From Flavobacterium sp. CG_23.5 (GTDB lineage Bacteria; Bacteroidota; Bacteroidia; Flavobacteriales; Flavobacteriaceae), in assembly GCF_017875765.1 (NCBI RefSeq), contig NZ_JAGGNA010000001.1, forward strand, positions 3,127,001 through 3,191,000: a stretch of 64,000 nucleotides of DNA, read 5' to 3'. The notes below the pieces were generated by a model. The model made no database searches, was not told where the DNA came from, and saw only the letters and a program-made list of their open reading frames with translations. The translations under genes were made by a program, and so were the position numbers. This document shows, in pieces, positions 44,571-52,723 of the stretch; positions within the stretch are counted from its first letter, which is position 1, and each line of letters starts with the position of its first letter.

Positions 44571-46058
44571 GTGTCTGAAAGTAAATCATCATATCTAGAA
44601 ATTGTTAAAACTACCTCCCTTTTTGGCGGAGTGCAATTTTTCAATATTATTATTTCTATAATTCGGACAAAATTGATTGCGGTGTTTATTGGACCGGCGG
44701 GAATGGGGATAATTTCTTTATTGAATGCTTCGGTAGCTATGATTTCAGGCATTACTGGTTTAGGAATTGAAACAAGTGCTATAAAACATGTTTCAGGAAA
44801 TTATAAAAATGAGGATTTAAATACTGTTTCAACTATTGTAGCTGTTGTAAAAAAATTGGCATTATTAACTGGGATTTTGGGGACGCTACTTACCATTATT
44901 TTTTCTGGGTGGCTGAGCACAATTACTTTTGGAAATTCAAATCACACCTATTCGTTTGTTTTTTTGTCCATTACGCTATTATTTAGGCAATTGATGATAG
45001 GCGAACTTGTAGTTTTGCAAGGTTTAAGACAAATGAAACTTTTGGCCAAAGCAAATTTTTACGGCAATTTATTTGGATTACTATTTTCAATTCCTTTGTA
45101 TGTTTTTTACAGAATCGACGCAATTGTACCAACAATAATAATAGCTTCATTATCGTCCTTATTGTTTTCTGTTTTTTATTCAAAAAAAATAAAATTCGAA
45201 AAAATTACTTTAAGCAATAAACAAGTGACAACTGAGGGAAAAAGTATTATTCGATTAGGAATAATGCTGACATTGAGTGGGTTACTGACTTTGCTATCTA
45301 CTTATTTGATTCAATTGTATATTGGTAAAAACGGAGGGTTAGTTGAGGTTGGCTATTTTAATGCTGGTTTTACTTTATTGAATTCTTATGTTGGAATAAT
45401 TTTCACCGTTATGAGTACCGATTACTTTCCGAAATTAGCCTCTATTAATGATGATAACGAAAAAATTAGAGTAAGTGTAGTGCAGCAATCGTTTATGTCG
45501 ATACTAATTATAACCCCAATAATTATTTTATTTTTAGCGATGATTCCACTTATTATAAAAATTATTTACACTCCTGCGTTCATTTCAATTATTCCAATGG
45601 TTAGTTTTGGGATATTAGCCATGTTGTTTAGAGCGGTTTCTTGGTCAATGGGATATATTCTGATCGCCAAGGGAGACTCGAAAATCTTTATGAAAACCGC
45701 TATCGGCTTTAATATACTATCATTAATTTTAAATATTCTAGGATATAATTATTATGGGTTGGAAGGTCTTGGGTTTAGTTTTTTAGTCTATTATTTATTT
45801 CACTTTTTTGTTCTTAAAATGATTACGAAAAAAAGATATAATTTTTATTTTAATAGAGATTTTCATCAAATTTATTTGAGCTGTATTTTAATGTGTATGA
45901 CCATGTTCCTTTTTAGATATATTCCGAATCCCACTATAAAATATAGCTTGATGATAGTAATGGTAGTGGTTTCGTTTGCTTTTGTTTTATTTCAAATGAA
46001 TAAAAAAATGGAATTAAAAGAATTATTCAATTCTATAATAAAGAAAAAAAATGATTAA
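44571..46058 (+). CDS. Wzx-type O-antigen flippase
   Basis: A 495-residue inner-membrane protein with about fourteen helices, of the polysaccharide flippase (Wzx/RfbX, MATE-like MVF superfamily) type. It would flip a lipid-linked glycan repeat unit to the periplasm. The N-terminal TTSLFGGVQFFNIIISIIRTKLIAVFIGPAGMG segment and mid-protein GLLTLLSTYLIQLYIGK are typical. It begins with GTG at 44571, 3 nt past the previous stop, and overlaps the next gene by 8 bp, so the genes are coupled. No matching Wzy polymerase is seen in the window. Confidence 0.9.
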   Translation: MSESKSSYLEIVKTTSLFGGVQFFNIIISIIRTKLIAVFIGPAGMGIISLLNASVAMISGITGLGIETSAIKHVSGNYKNEDLNTVSTIVAVVKKLALLTGILGTLLTIIFSGWLSTITFGNSNHTYSFVFLSITLLFRQLMIGELVVLQGLRQMKLLAKANFYGNLFGLLFSIPLYVFYRIDAIVPTIIIASLSSLLFSVFYSKKIKFEKITLSNKQVTTEGKSIIRLGIMLTLSGLLTLLSTYLIQLYIGKNGGLVEVGYFNAGFTLLNSYVGIIFTVMSTDYFPKLASINDDNEKIRVSVVQQSFMSILIITPIIILFLAMIPLIIKIIYTPAFISIIPMVSFGILAMLFRAVSWSMGYILIAKGDSKIFMKTAIGFNILSLILNILGYNYYGLEGLGFSFLVYYLFHFFVLKMITKKRYNFYFNRDFHQIYLSCILMCMTMFLFRYIPNPTIKYSLMIVMVVVSFAFVLFQMNKKMELKELFNSIIKKKND

Positions 46059-46806
46059 AATTCTTAAATATTATTATAGAAAAACGAAGCTGTTTCGCGA
46101 AAAAACTGCGTTTTATTATACGGTGAATTGGACTAAGACCTTATACTTTAATTTCAAAAAGTTTCCTTTACATACCGCTAAAAAACTTCCTGTTTTTTTT
46201 TATGGAGAGGTAAAATTTGCTTCAATAATTGGTAAAATTCAAATTAATGGGCCGATTAAAAGAGGAATGATTGGTTTTGGTCAACCATATGAAATGAACA
46301 CACTTCATAAAGGGATTGCAGAAATCAATATTTTAGGAACGTTGGTTTTTAAAGGGCACGTACAATTTGGGAAGGATTATTTTATTTATATAGGCGAAAA
46401 TGCCTATTGTGAGTTTGGACATATGTCATCATTAGGTTCTTATGCTAAATTAATTTGTATTGAAAATATTGTCTTGGGTGATTATGCCCGTTTTGGATCG
46501 GAATGTCAAATTATGGATACTAATTTTCATCAGATGATAGATACTACTATTGGAGAAAAGCTAAAAATGACGGGCCCAATTGCTATTGGCAACTATAATT
46601 ATGTGGGAAGTAGAGTTACAATTATGCAAAATACAAAGACTCCTGATTATTGTACAATAGCCTCTAATAGTCTGGGTAATAAAAATTATACTGATTTGGG
46701 TACGCACATTTTAATCGGTGGGATTCCATCACAATTAATTCGGACCAATATTTCAAGAGATTGGGAAGGGGAAAGAAAAGATTTGGAAGATTTTTTAATG
46801 GTGTAA
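46051..46806 (+). CDS. Hexapeptide-repeat acyltransferase
   Basis: A 251-residue left-handed beta-helix acyltransferase (LbH family). Hexapeptide repeats (I/V-G-x4) run from about residue 95 to 215: IGENAYCEFGHMS, IVLGDYARFGSECQI, IAIGNYNYVGSRVTIM, and the closing ILIGGIPSQLIR. The residue His in NFHQM is a candidate catalytic base. It likely acetylates or otherwise acylates a sugar of the glycan made here (possibly the FdtC/QdtC-like step, inference; its length is greater than FdtC proteins I recall). It overlaps wzx by 8 bp. Confidence 0.85.
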   Translation: MIKILKYYYRKTKLFREKTAFYYTVNWTKTLYFNFKKFPLHTAKKLPVFFYGEVKFASIIGKIQINGPIKRGMIGFGQPYEMNTLHKGIAEINILGTLVFKGHVQFGKDYFIYIGENAYCEFGHMSSLGSYAKLICIENIVLGDYARFGSECQIMDTNFHQMIDTTIGEKLKMTGPIAIGNYNYVGSRVTIMQNTKTPDYCTIASNSLGNKNYTDLGTHILIGGIPSQLIRTNISRDWEGERKDLEDFLMV

Positions 46807-46952
46807 TTGAATTTAAAGCAGTAAAACTCTTTTTATAAAATTAACTGTGTAGAAATTTTCTTAGTTACAAGCTTTAAATCATTTAAATTTAGAACTTCTT
46901 TTTTAGCGATTCAACTGTTTATTTATATAATTTTGTAAAACAACGAATTGAT

Positions 46953-47165
46953 ATGGAAATCCAATTTCAAACCAAAGAAGAAAGTAACAAGAAGCAATTA
47001 GAAATTTTTTTAAAACTTTCTAAAATCGAACGTATTTATAGCTTTCTGAATTTAATGTACAGAGTAAACCAGTTTTCAACCAAAAATAAAGTTGATAAAT
47101 CTGCTAATTTTTTGATTACTATAAAATCTACAAAATATGTTTCAACCTTGGGAAGAAAACATTAA
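46953..47165 (+). CDS. Small companion protein of a nucleotidyltransferase module (probable relic)
   Basis: A 70-residue protein, MEIQFQTKEESNKKQLEIFLKLSKIERIYSFLNLM and onward. Flavobacterial proteins of this pattern (short, charged, with EERLxxFLxL-like helices) often precede a nucleotidyltransferase gene in a two-gene cassette, as I recall. Here the partner is broken (next entry) and this gene overlaps it by 29 bp. Its last residues (STLGRKH) may be read-through beyond an original end. Function unknown. Confidence 0.5.
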   Translation: MEIQFQTKEESNKKQLEIFLKLSKIERIYSFLNLMYRVNQFSTKNKVDKSANFLITIKSTKYVSTLGRKH

Positions 47166-47361
47166 CAGTTTTGTTGCTTTATCCAATAAACATAAGGTTC
47201 GAATGCTAATGGTTGATAGTGAAGTTTCACAAGTTAATAATAATTCTTTTTTGCGGTGGAATGTGCTTTCACTGGAAGATTTAATCACTAGTAAAATTAA
47301 AGAAAATAGACCGAAAGATCTACTGGATATTCAACAGTTGAGAGAAATTAACAAATTGTAG
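47137..47361 (+). pseudogene. Nucleotidyltransferase remnant lacking the catalytic core
   Basis: A 74-residue frame whose end, VLSLEDLITSKIKENRPKDLLDIQQL, matches the C-terminal helix-turn of AbiEii-like/MNT-like nucleotidyltransferases (pattern DLI..K...RPKD..D...L). The start, FVALSNKHKVRMLMV, fits their N-terminus. The conserved middle, with the GG...H or GS...D catalytic loop, is missing, so about 90 residues seem deleted. It is convergent with and overlaps by 14 bp the glycosyltransferase gene at 47348. Confidence 0.55.
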
Positions 47362-48241
47362 ATCGCAATTTGATTTCTAAGACGATATATTTTATCATTA
47401 AAATCATATTCGAAGTTTTGTATGCTAGAATCGTCTCAAAATGAATTCTTTTTAAAATTGCCTTATTCTCTTCTCTTGTTTTATTCAGTGCGATTGCTTT
47501 TTTAAGAATCAAATAAGTTGAATAATTTATTTTTTTTGACTTCGAATCATTTTTCTTAAAAAAATCAGTTCCTAAAGAGTTGGCAACGATCCTTTTTTGG
47601 ATCAGAATTTCGTCGATAAAATCAAATTCAAAATGGCGAGAAGCACGTATCCAAAAATCTAAATCTTCATAAGCAAGTGTTTCATCATATCCTTGTAGAG
47701 AATCAAAAACTGATTTTTTTACCATACTCGAAACCGAACATATACTATCGCCTCCCGAAAGGACTGACACATAAATATTGCCGGTAATTCTGTTTTCCAT
47801 TACTTTTTTTGATTTATCTACTGCAAAATAGTAGGAGTGAAATTCGCCATTTTCACTAATTAATTCGGTGTTTCCATAAACAATTCCAAGATTTTTGTAC
47901 GCTGTATTTTTAAAAGCATTTAGTTGTAAAGAAACACAATTTGGTAGTAAAACATCATCTGCTGCCAAGTCAATGATATATTGTCCTTTGGCTATTTTTA
48001 AAGCTTTATTGAACGACTTTGTATTCCCTAAATTGGCTTCGTTTGCAATGAATTGAATTTCAGGGTAATTTACAAGCCATTTTTCGATTGTCGCTTTAGA
48101 ATTATCAGTACTATAATCATCCACAATAATAAGTTCAATGGTTGAATAACTTTGATTTATAACAGAAAATAAACTCTCCAAGACGTAATCTTGCTGATTG
48201 TAACACAGACAAATAATGGTAACAATGGGTTTATCTTGCAT
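47348..48241 (-). CDS. Family 2 glycosyltransferase
   Basis: A 297-residue GT-A-fold glycosyltransferase (family GT2). The nucleotide-sugar site is IICLCYNQQDYVLESLFSVINQSY with ELIIVDDYSTDN, and the acidic metal-binding pair is in LAADDVLLPN at about residues 93-102. GYDETLAYEDLDFWIRASR supplies the catalytic ED-type segment. It is the only leftward gene in this part of the cluster, pointing back at the relic module. Sugar donor and acceptor are unknown. Confidence 0.9.
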   Translation of the reverse strand: MQDKPIVTIICLCYNQQDYVLESLFSVINQSYSTIELIIVDDYSTDNSKATIEKWLVNYPEIQFIANEANLGNTKSFNKALKIAKGQYIIDLAADDVLLPNCVSLQLNAFKNTAYKNLGIVYGNTELISENGEFHSYYFAVDKSKKVMENRITGNIYVSVLSGGDSICSVSSMVKKSVFDSLQGYDETLAYEDLDFWIRASRHFEFDFIDEILIQKRIVANSLGTDFFKKNDSKSKKINYSTYLILKKAIALNKTREENKAILKRIHFETILAYKTSNMILMIKYIVLEIKLRSTIC

Positions 48242-48265
48242 ATTTTTTTAAAAGAGTTATATTTG
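48236..48265 (+). promoter_or_regulatory. Predicted promoter of the second half of the glycan cluster
   Basis: TTG at 48236-48238, 19-nt spacer, TATATTTG at 48258-48265; the ATG follows at 48288. It would drive the GT4-ketoisomerase-GT4 run as a unit. Confidence 0.55.
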
Positions 48266-48287
48266 ATACGAAAATAAGAAATCGAGA

Positions 48288-49391
48288 ATGATATTGCCTA
48301 ACAAAAAAATTAAAATTGCATTAATTGGTTATCGATTAAGTCGAGGTGGAGCCGAAAGAGTGATGGCCATTTTATCTCAATTTTTCGAAAAAAAAGGAAT
48401 TGAAATCCACAATATTATCGTTCTTGATGAAGTCTCTTATTCTTATTCGGGAAAATTAGTCAATTTAGGAAAGATGAAAAATTCTTCCAATGGACTTTTT
48501 AATAAATGGAACCGCTTTGTTTTTCTTAAAAAATACCTTCATCAACAGGAATTTGATTTTATTATCGATTTCAGGTTTAGAGTAAAACCAATTCAGGAGT
48601 TATTGATTGCAAAATGGCTGTATAAAACGAAAACTATTTTCATGGTTCATAGCTATTTGATAGATCACTATATGCCCAATTGGTCGGTTCTTACCAGATA
48701 TATGTACGGAAATTGTTATAAAATGGTTGGTATTACCACTAAATCTAAAGAACGTATAGAGAGCAAACATCATCTGAAAAACGTCGTTACAATTTATAAT
48801 CCAATCGACATTGATGACATACAGGAAAAGAGTAATGAAAAAGTATCGCTTCCGTTTGATTATATTATTGGCGTAGGCCAAATGGAAACTAAGATTAAGC
48901 AGTTTGATAAGTTGATTGAAGCGTATTCTGAATCGATTTTGCCAAGGAATAATATTCATTTGGTTTTACTAGGGGATGGAGATCAAAAAACTAATTTGCA
49001 ACAGCTAGCCACAAATAGAAAAGTATCGGATAAAGTGCATTTTTTAGGTTTTCAGGAGAATCCGTTTAAGTACTTGAAAAACGCAAGATTTTTTGTTTTA
49101 AGTAGTTTAAATGAAGGTTTGCCCAATGTTATTTTGGAATCTCTGGCTTGCGAAACTCCTGTTGTTGCTTTTGATTGTTTGTCCGGACCAAGTGAAATGA
49201 TCGTGCATAAAAAAAATGGTTTGTTAGTGGAAAATCAAAACGTCAAACAACTTACCGAAGCAATGAATTTATTCGTTGACGACGAAAATTTATATAAGTA
49301 TTGTAAGCAGAATGCCTTGCAAAGTGTAGAATCTTTTTCAATAGCAACAATTGGTCAGCAATGGTTAGATTTGATGGAGATTCGATTATAA
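48288..49391 (+). CDS. Family 4 glycosyltransferase
   Basis: A 367-residue GT-B-fold glycosyltransferase (GT4). The N-terminal half has YRLSRGGAERVMAILSQFF, the glycine-rich acceptor side; the C-terminal half has the retaining GT4 E-x7-E signature in NEGLPNVILESLACETPVVAFD at about residues 276-297 and GPSEMI. It is probably a retaining transferase building the repeat unit. Its 3' end lies just 8 bp before the next start. First of three collinear genes (GT4, ketoisomerase, GT4). Confidence 0.9.
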   Translation: MILPNKKIKIALIGYRLSRGGAERVMAILSQFFEKKGIEIHNIIVLDEVSYSYSGKLVNLGKMKNSSNGLFNKWNRFVFLKKYLHQQEFDFIIDFRFRVKPIQELLIAKWLYKTKTIFMVHSYLIDHYMPNWSVLTRYMYGNCYKMVGITTKSKERIESKHHLKNVVTIYNPIDIDDIQEKSNEKVSLPFDYIIGVGQMETKIKQFDKLIEAYSESILPRNNIHLVLLGDGDQKTNLQQLATNRKVSDKVHFLGFQENPFKYLKNARFFVLSSLNEGLPNVILESLACETPVVAFDCLSGPSEMIVHKKNGLLVENQNVKQLTEAMNLFVDDENLYKYCKQNALQSVESFSIATIGQQWLDLMEIRL

Positions 49392-49399
49392 AAAAAAAT

Positions 49400-49804
49400 A
49401 TGACGACAGTAAAAGACATAGTGCTAATAAAAATCCCTGTTGTAGAAGATACCAGAGGAAATCTCGCATTTATTCAAAATGATATATTACCGTTTGAATT
49501 CAAGCGGGTATACTATCTTTTTGATGTGCCGAGTAATGCCTTTCGTGGAAGCCACTCTCACATCAATCAAAGTGAAGTGCTAATTGCTTTGAGCGGAAGT
49601 TTTGAAGTTGCGTTAAACGACGGAATTGAAAAAAAATCATTTCTTTTGAATAAACCAAATATGGGATTGTATATTCCAAAGGGAATTTGGAGAGAATTGG
49701 ACAATTTTTCATCTGGCTCTGTTTGTTTAGTTTTTGCCTCTGATGTGTTCGAAGAAACGGATTATATTAGAGACTTCGACGAATTTTTGACATCCAAAAA
49801 ATGA
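49400..49804 (+). CDS. dTDP-4-oxohexose 3,4-ketoisomerase-like cupin (FdtA/QdtA type)
   Basis: A 134-residue single-domain cupin of the FdtA/QdtA/WxcM-like family, which shifts the keto group of dTDP-4-keto-6-deoxyglucose from C4 to C3. The signature is VPSNAFRGSHSHI, matching the RGxHxH pattern that contains the catalytic His pair; LYIPKGIWREL gives the second half of the cupin. With the aminotransferase at 43467 it could make dTDP-3-amino-3,6-dideoxy-glucose or galactose. The frame opens at 49361 within the previous gene, but ATG 49400 matches homologs. Overlaps the next start by 4 bp. Confidence 0.88.
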   Translation: MTTVKDIVLIKIPVVEDTRGNLAFIQNDILPFEFKRVYYLFDVPSNAFRGSHSHINQSEVLIALSGSFEVALNDGIEKKSFLLNKPNMGLYIPKGIWRELDNFSSGSVCLVFASDVFEETDYIRDFDEFLTSKK

Positions 49805-50901
49805 AACTACTTTATATCGTTCCAAACATTAATAACGAAGGCGGTGTAGCCAGAATACTTTCGGTCAAAGCCAATTATCTTATTGAAAACTTAGGATATG
49901 AGGTTCATATTCTCACTCAAAATGAAGGGTTTTTTCCTCTTTTTTATTCCTTCAATGAAAATATTGTTTTCCATGATATTATTCTAAAAGGGAATTTTTT
50001 TCAGTTTTTCCAATCTTATAAAAATTCCTTAAAAAACAAAATTAAAACAATACAACCTGATGTCATTATTGTATGTGATAATGGTTTAAAGGCTTATTCA
50101 ATCCCTTTTATTCTAAAAAATAAAATCCCTCTAATTTTAGAAATGCACAGTTCTAAATTCATTCAAGAAAAAGAAATAAGTAAGGGTATTTTTTCTAAAT
50201 TTTTTTCTAATATAGGCAATACTTACAAAGAAATTGGTGCAAATAAATACGATAAATTTGTAGTTGAAACTAGTGAAAGTATAAAAGAATGGGATGTAAA
50301 GCGCACGATTGTGATTCCAAATCCATTATGGTTTGCTTCCTCAAAATCGAGCTCTTTGGCAAACAAAAAAGTCATTTCTGTTGGACGGCACACGTACGAA
50401 AAAGGATTTGACAGAATGCTGGAAATTTGGAAAAAAGTAGTAGTGAAACATCCAGATTGGACCTTGGATATTTACGGAAAATCTAGTGAAAATTCAGATC
50501 TACGGTTATTCGCTAAAAACTTGGGTATTGCTAATAGTGTTGCTTTTTATGAACCAGTAAGAAATATTGAAGAAAAATATTTAGAGGCTTCATTTTATTT
50601 AATGACTTCTCGATTTGAAGGTTTTGGAATGGTGCTAATTGAAGCTATGGCTACTGGATTGCCTTGTATTGCTTATGATTGTCCATGTGGACCAAGGGGA
50701 ATTTTAATTGAAAATAAAAATGGATTTTTAATTGAAAACGGTAACGAATTGGATTATGTAAAAGCGGTAGAAACTTTAATCGAAAACGAATCATTACGAA
50801 TTGAAATGGGAAAAAACGCAAAAATAAGTAGCCAGAAATATTCAATTGATGCGATTATGGAAACATGGAATCAGTTATTTATTGAAACGAAAAATGGTTA
50901 A
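49801..50901 (+). CDS. Family 4 glycosyltransferase
   Basis: A 366-residue GT4 enzyme. The E-x7-E signature is in SRFEGFGMVLIEAMATGLPCIAYD at about residues 263-286, followed by CPCGPRGI and NGFLIENGNELDYV; the N-terminal acceptor half begins LLYIVPNINNEGGVARILSVKA. Its start overlaps the ketoisomerase stop (ATGA), a sign of coupling. Similar to the GT4 at 48288 in the C-terminal half but clearly a different enzyme, so two linkages are likely made. The next gene is convergent, 11 bp away. Confidence 0.9.
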   Translation: MKLLYIVPNINNEGGVARILSVKANYLIENLGYEVHILTQNEGFFPLFYSFNENIVFHDIILKGNFFQFFQSYKNSLKNKIKTIQPDVIIVCDNGLKAYSIPFILKNKIPLILEMHSSKFIQEKEISKGIFSKFFSNIGNTYKEIGANKYDKFVVETSESIKEWDVKRTIVIPNPLWFASSKSSSLANKKVISVGRHTYEKGFDRMLEIWKKVVVKHPDWTLDIYGKSSENSDLRLFAKNLGIANSVAFYEPVRNIEEKYLEASFYLMTSRFEGFGMVLIEAMATGLPCIAYDCPCGPRGILIENKNGFLIENGNELDYVKAVETLIENESLRIEMGKNAKISSQKYSIDAIMETWNQLFIETKNG

Positions 50902-50912
50902 AAATTATGCTT

Positions 50913-51800
50913 TTATTTAGAGCTTATTTTGCATAAATAACCAACTCTGAATAGATTAAAAATTAATAGATTCGGATTGCTCCCAGTCAGGTTTTTGGAG
51001 ATTGGCTTTTCAAAAAAACTATAAATTTTTGAAATTATAAAAACTAATCTTGTTCTTCTTAAAAAGTGGTGCAATTGAATAATCCTTACAAATTCAGTGT
51101 CGATTTTACCTTCTTGATGCAGTTGATATAAATTTTCTAGTGATTCTTTGGTTTTGTTTAAATAAACCAAATTCGTGTCAATATGGCCGTGTTCAACAGG
51201 GTTTTCAATGTGATTTACTTTGGATTTTAATACACTCAATTGATACGAAAGTTGGGTATCATCATGACCATATTTTTTCATGTATTTATCAAATTTCACT
51301 TTGTTAAAACAATCTTTTTTAATTAGTGTATTATTAAAAAGTAAGGATTGATAAGGCTTTTTTTTTCTATTTTCAGCTGATTTATCTTCAATAAATTTTC
51401 CGTATTTCCACCTTAATTTTTGATTGTCAGAAGGACATTTTTTGGGGTGTACACGACCTCCATAAATAATGTCAAAATCAAGTAAATTAGAGAGGTAATC
51501 TTTAATATAATTGTCCCGAATAATGATAGAGTCACCATCAATAAAAAGCAAATATTCGTATTTTGATTTTTCCGCCAATGAATTTCTATTTTCACGATGA
51601 GCGACATTTTGTTTTAATGAAACAAAACTGCAATTTGATAATGAGTTTATATTTTCATTAAACACATTCAAACTCGATTGCGAAGCATCATCCTGACACA
51701 AAATCTCAAAATCAATCTTAGATTTTAAACATTGCTTGTGCAATTCTAAAACAAGGGGATAGGCGTTATAATTGTATATTGGGATTAATACGGAAAGCAT
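50913..51800 (-). CDS. Family 2 glycosyltransferase adjoining ftsE
   Basis: A 295-residue GT-A-fold glycosyltransferase. IPIYNYNAYPLVLELHKQCLKS starts the nucleotide site, EILCQDDASQS follows, and the metal motif is in FIDGDSIIIRDN (about residues 91-102). The KYGHDDTQLSYQL segment is the conserved acceptor-side ED pair. It begins exactly where ftsE ends (a 1-bp overlap), so it is the downstream member of the ftsE transcript. Whether it serves the glycan cluster or has a separate role is not clear. Confidence 0.88.
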   Translation of the reverse strand: MLSVLIPIYNYNAYPLVLELHKQCLKSKIDFEILCQDDASQSSLNVFNENINSLSNCSFVSLKQNVAHRENRNSLAEKSKYEYLLFIDGDSIIIRDNYIKDYLSNLLDFDIIYGGRVHPKKCPSDNQKLRWKYGKFIEDKSAENRKKKPYQSLLFNNTLIKKDCFNKVKFDKYMKKYGHDDTQLSYQLSVLKSKVNHIENPVEHGHIDTNLVYLNKTKESLENLYQLHQEGKIDTEFVRIIQLHHFLRRTRLVFIISKIYSFFEKPISKNLTGSNPNLLIFNLFRVGYLCKISSK

Positions 51801-52486
51801 TATAGCTGTTTCTGCTGAACCACTTCAAAAATTCGCTCCTCTTCACATTTCAATGTTTTCGATGGAAATTTCATTAGTAATGCATAATCATGAGTTGCCA
51901 TAATGATCGTTTTTCCGTTTGCATTGATGTTTTTTAATACTTCCAATACTTCTGCACTGGTTTGTGGATCAAGATTTCCTGTAGGCTCATCAGCAAGAAT
52001 AAGTTCAGGGTCGTTCAGTAAAGCTCTTGCAATGGCAACTCTTTGTTGTTCTCCGCCAGAAAGTTGATGTGGCATTTTATTACCAAATTCTTTCATGCCA
52101 ACTTTATCCAGTACTTCGTCAATTTTTCGTTGCATTTCGTCATTATCAACCCAGCCAGTTGCTTTAAGAACAAATAACATATTGTCTTTTACAGTGCGGT
52201 CCGGTAATAATTTGAAATCTTGAAAAACGATTCCAATCTTTCTTCTCAAAAACGGAATGTCATCTTCTTTCAAAGTGGCTAAATCAAAATCTACAATATG
52301 ACCTTCTCCTTCTTTAAGTGGTAAATCACCATATAAGGTTTTCATCAAGGTGCTTTTTCCAGAACCAGTTTTTCCGATGATGTATAGAAACTCTCCATGA
52401 TTTACCTCCAAGTTTACATGAGATAAAATAGTTTTTCCTTCTTGATAAATGTTTACATTTTTTAAAGACAATACAGGTTGAGACAT
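51800..52486 (-). CDS. ftsE: Cell division ATP-binding protein FtsE
   Basis: FtsE (228 residues) is the ATPase of the FtsEX complex, which controls peptidoglycan hydrolases at the division septum. Walker A is [14 protein letters not shown] at about residues 37-50, the signature [15 protein letters not shown] at about 138-152, and Walker [14 protein letters not shown]. No ftsX lies beside it; instead the gene is fused in transcription to a glycosyltransferase. Divergent from the TPR protein, with a 237-bp gap that contains both promoters. Confidence 0.93.
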   Translation of the reverse strand: MSQPVLSLKNVNIYQEGKTILSHVNLEVNHGEFLYIIGKTGSGKSTLMKTLYGDLPLKEGEGHIVDFDLATLKEDDIPFLRRKIGIVFQDFKLLPDRTVKDNMLFVLKATGWVDNDEMQRKIDEVLDKVGMKEFGNKMPHQLSGGEQQRVAIARALLNDPELILADEPTGNLDPQTSAEVLEVLKNINANGKTIIMATHDYALLMKFPSKTLKCEEERIFEVVQQKQL

Positions 52487-52695
52487 AGGAGATTTTGTTT
52501 ATTTGGTAAAAGTAATAAGATAACGGTTGTATTCAAAATAAATTTTATTCAATTAAGAAGAATTACTGAAATAATAAGTACTTAAGCTTAATGATTATCG
52601 AATGGACAGTCGTTCAGACTTGCCAAATGTAAATTGTTTAAAAAAATGTTCATAATAAAAACGGATAACGATTCGTTATAGACTTCAGAATATGA

Positions 52696-52703
52696 TACAT
52701 TTG
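52696..52703 (+). promoter_or_regulatory. -7 box for the TPR gene
   Basis: TACATTTG, an exact TAnnTTTG match 20 nt before the ATG at 52724. No TTG at the -33 spacing. Confidence 0.5.
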
Positions 52704-52723
52704 AATTATTAAATAAAAATACA

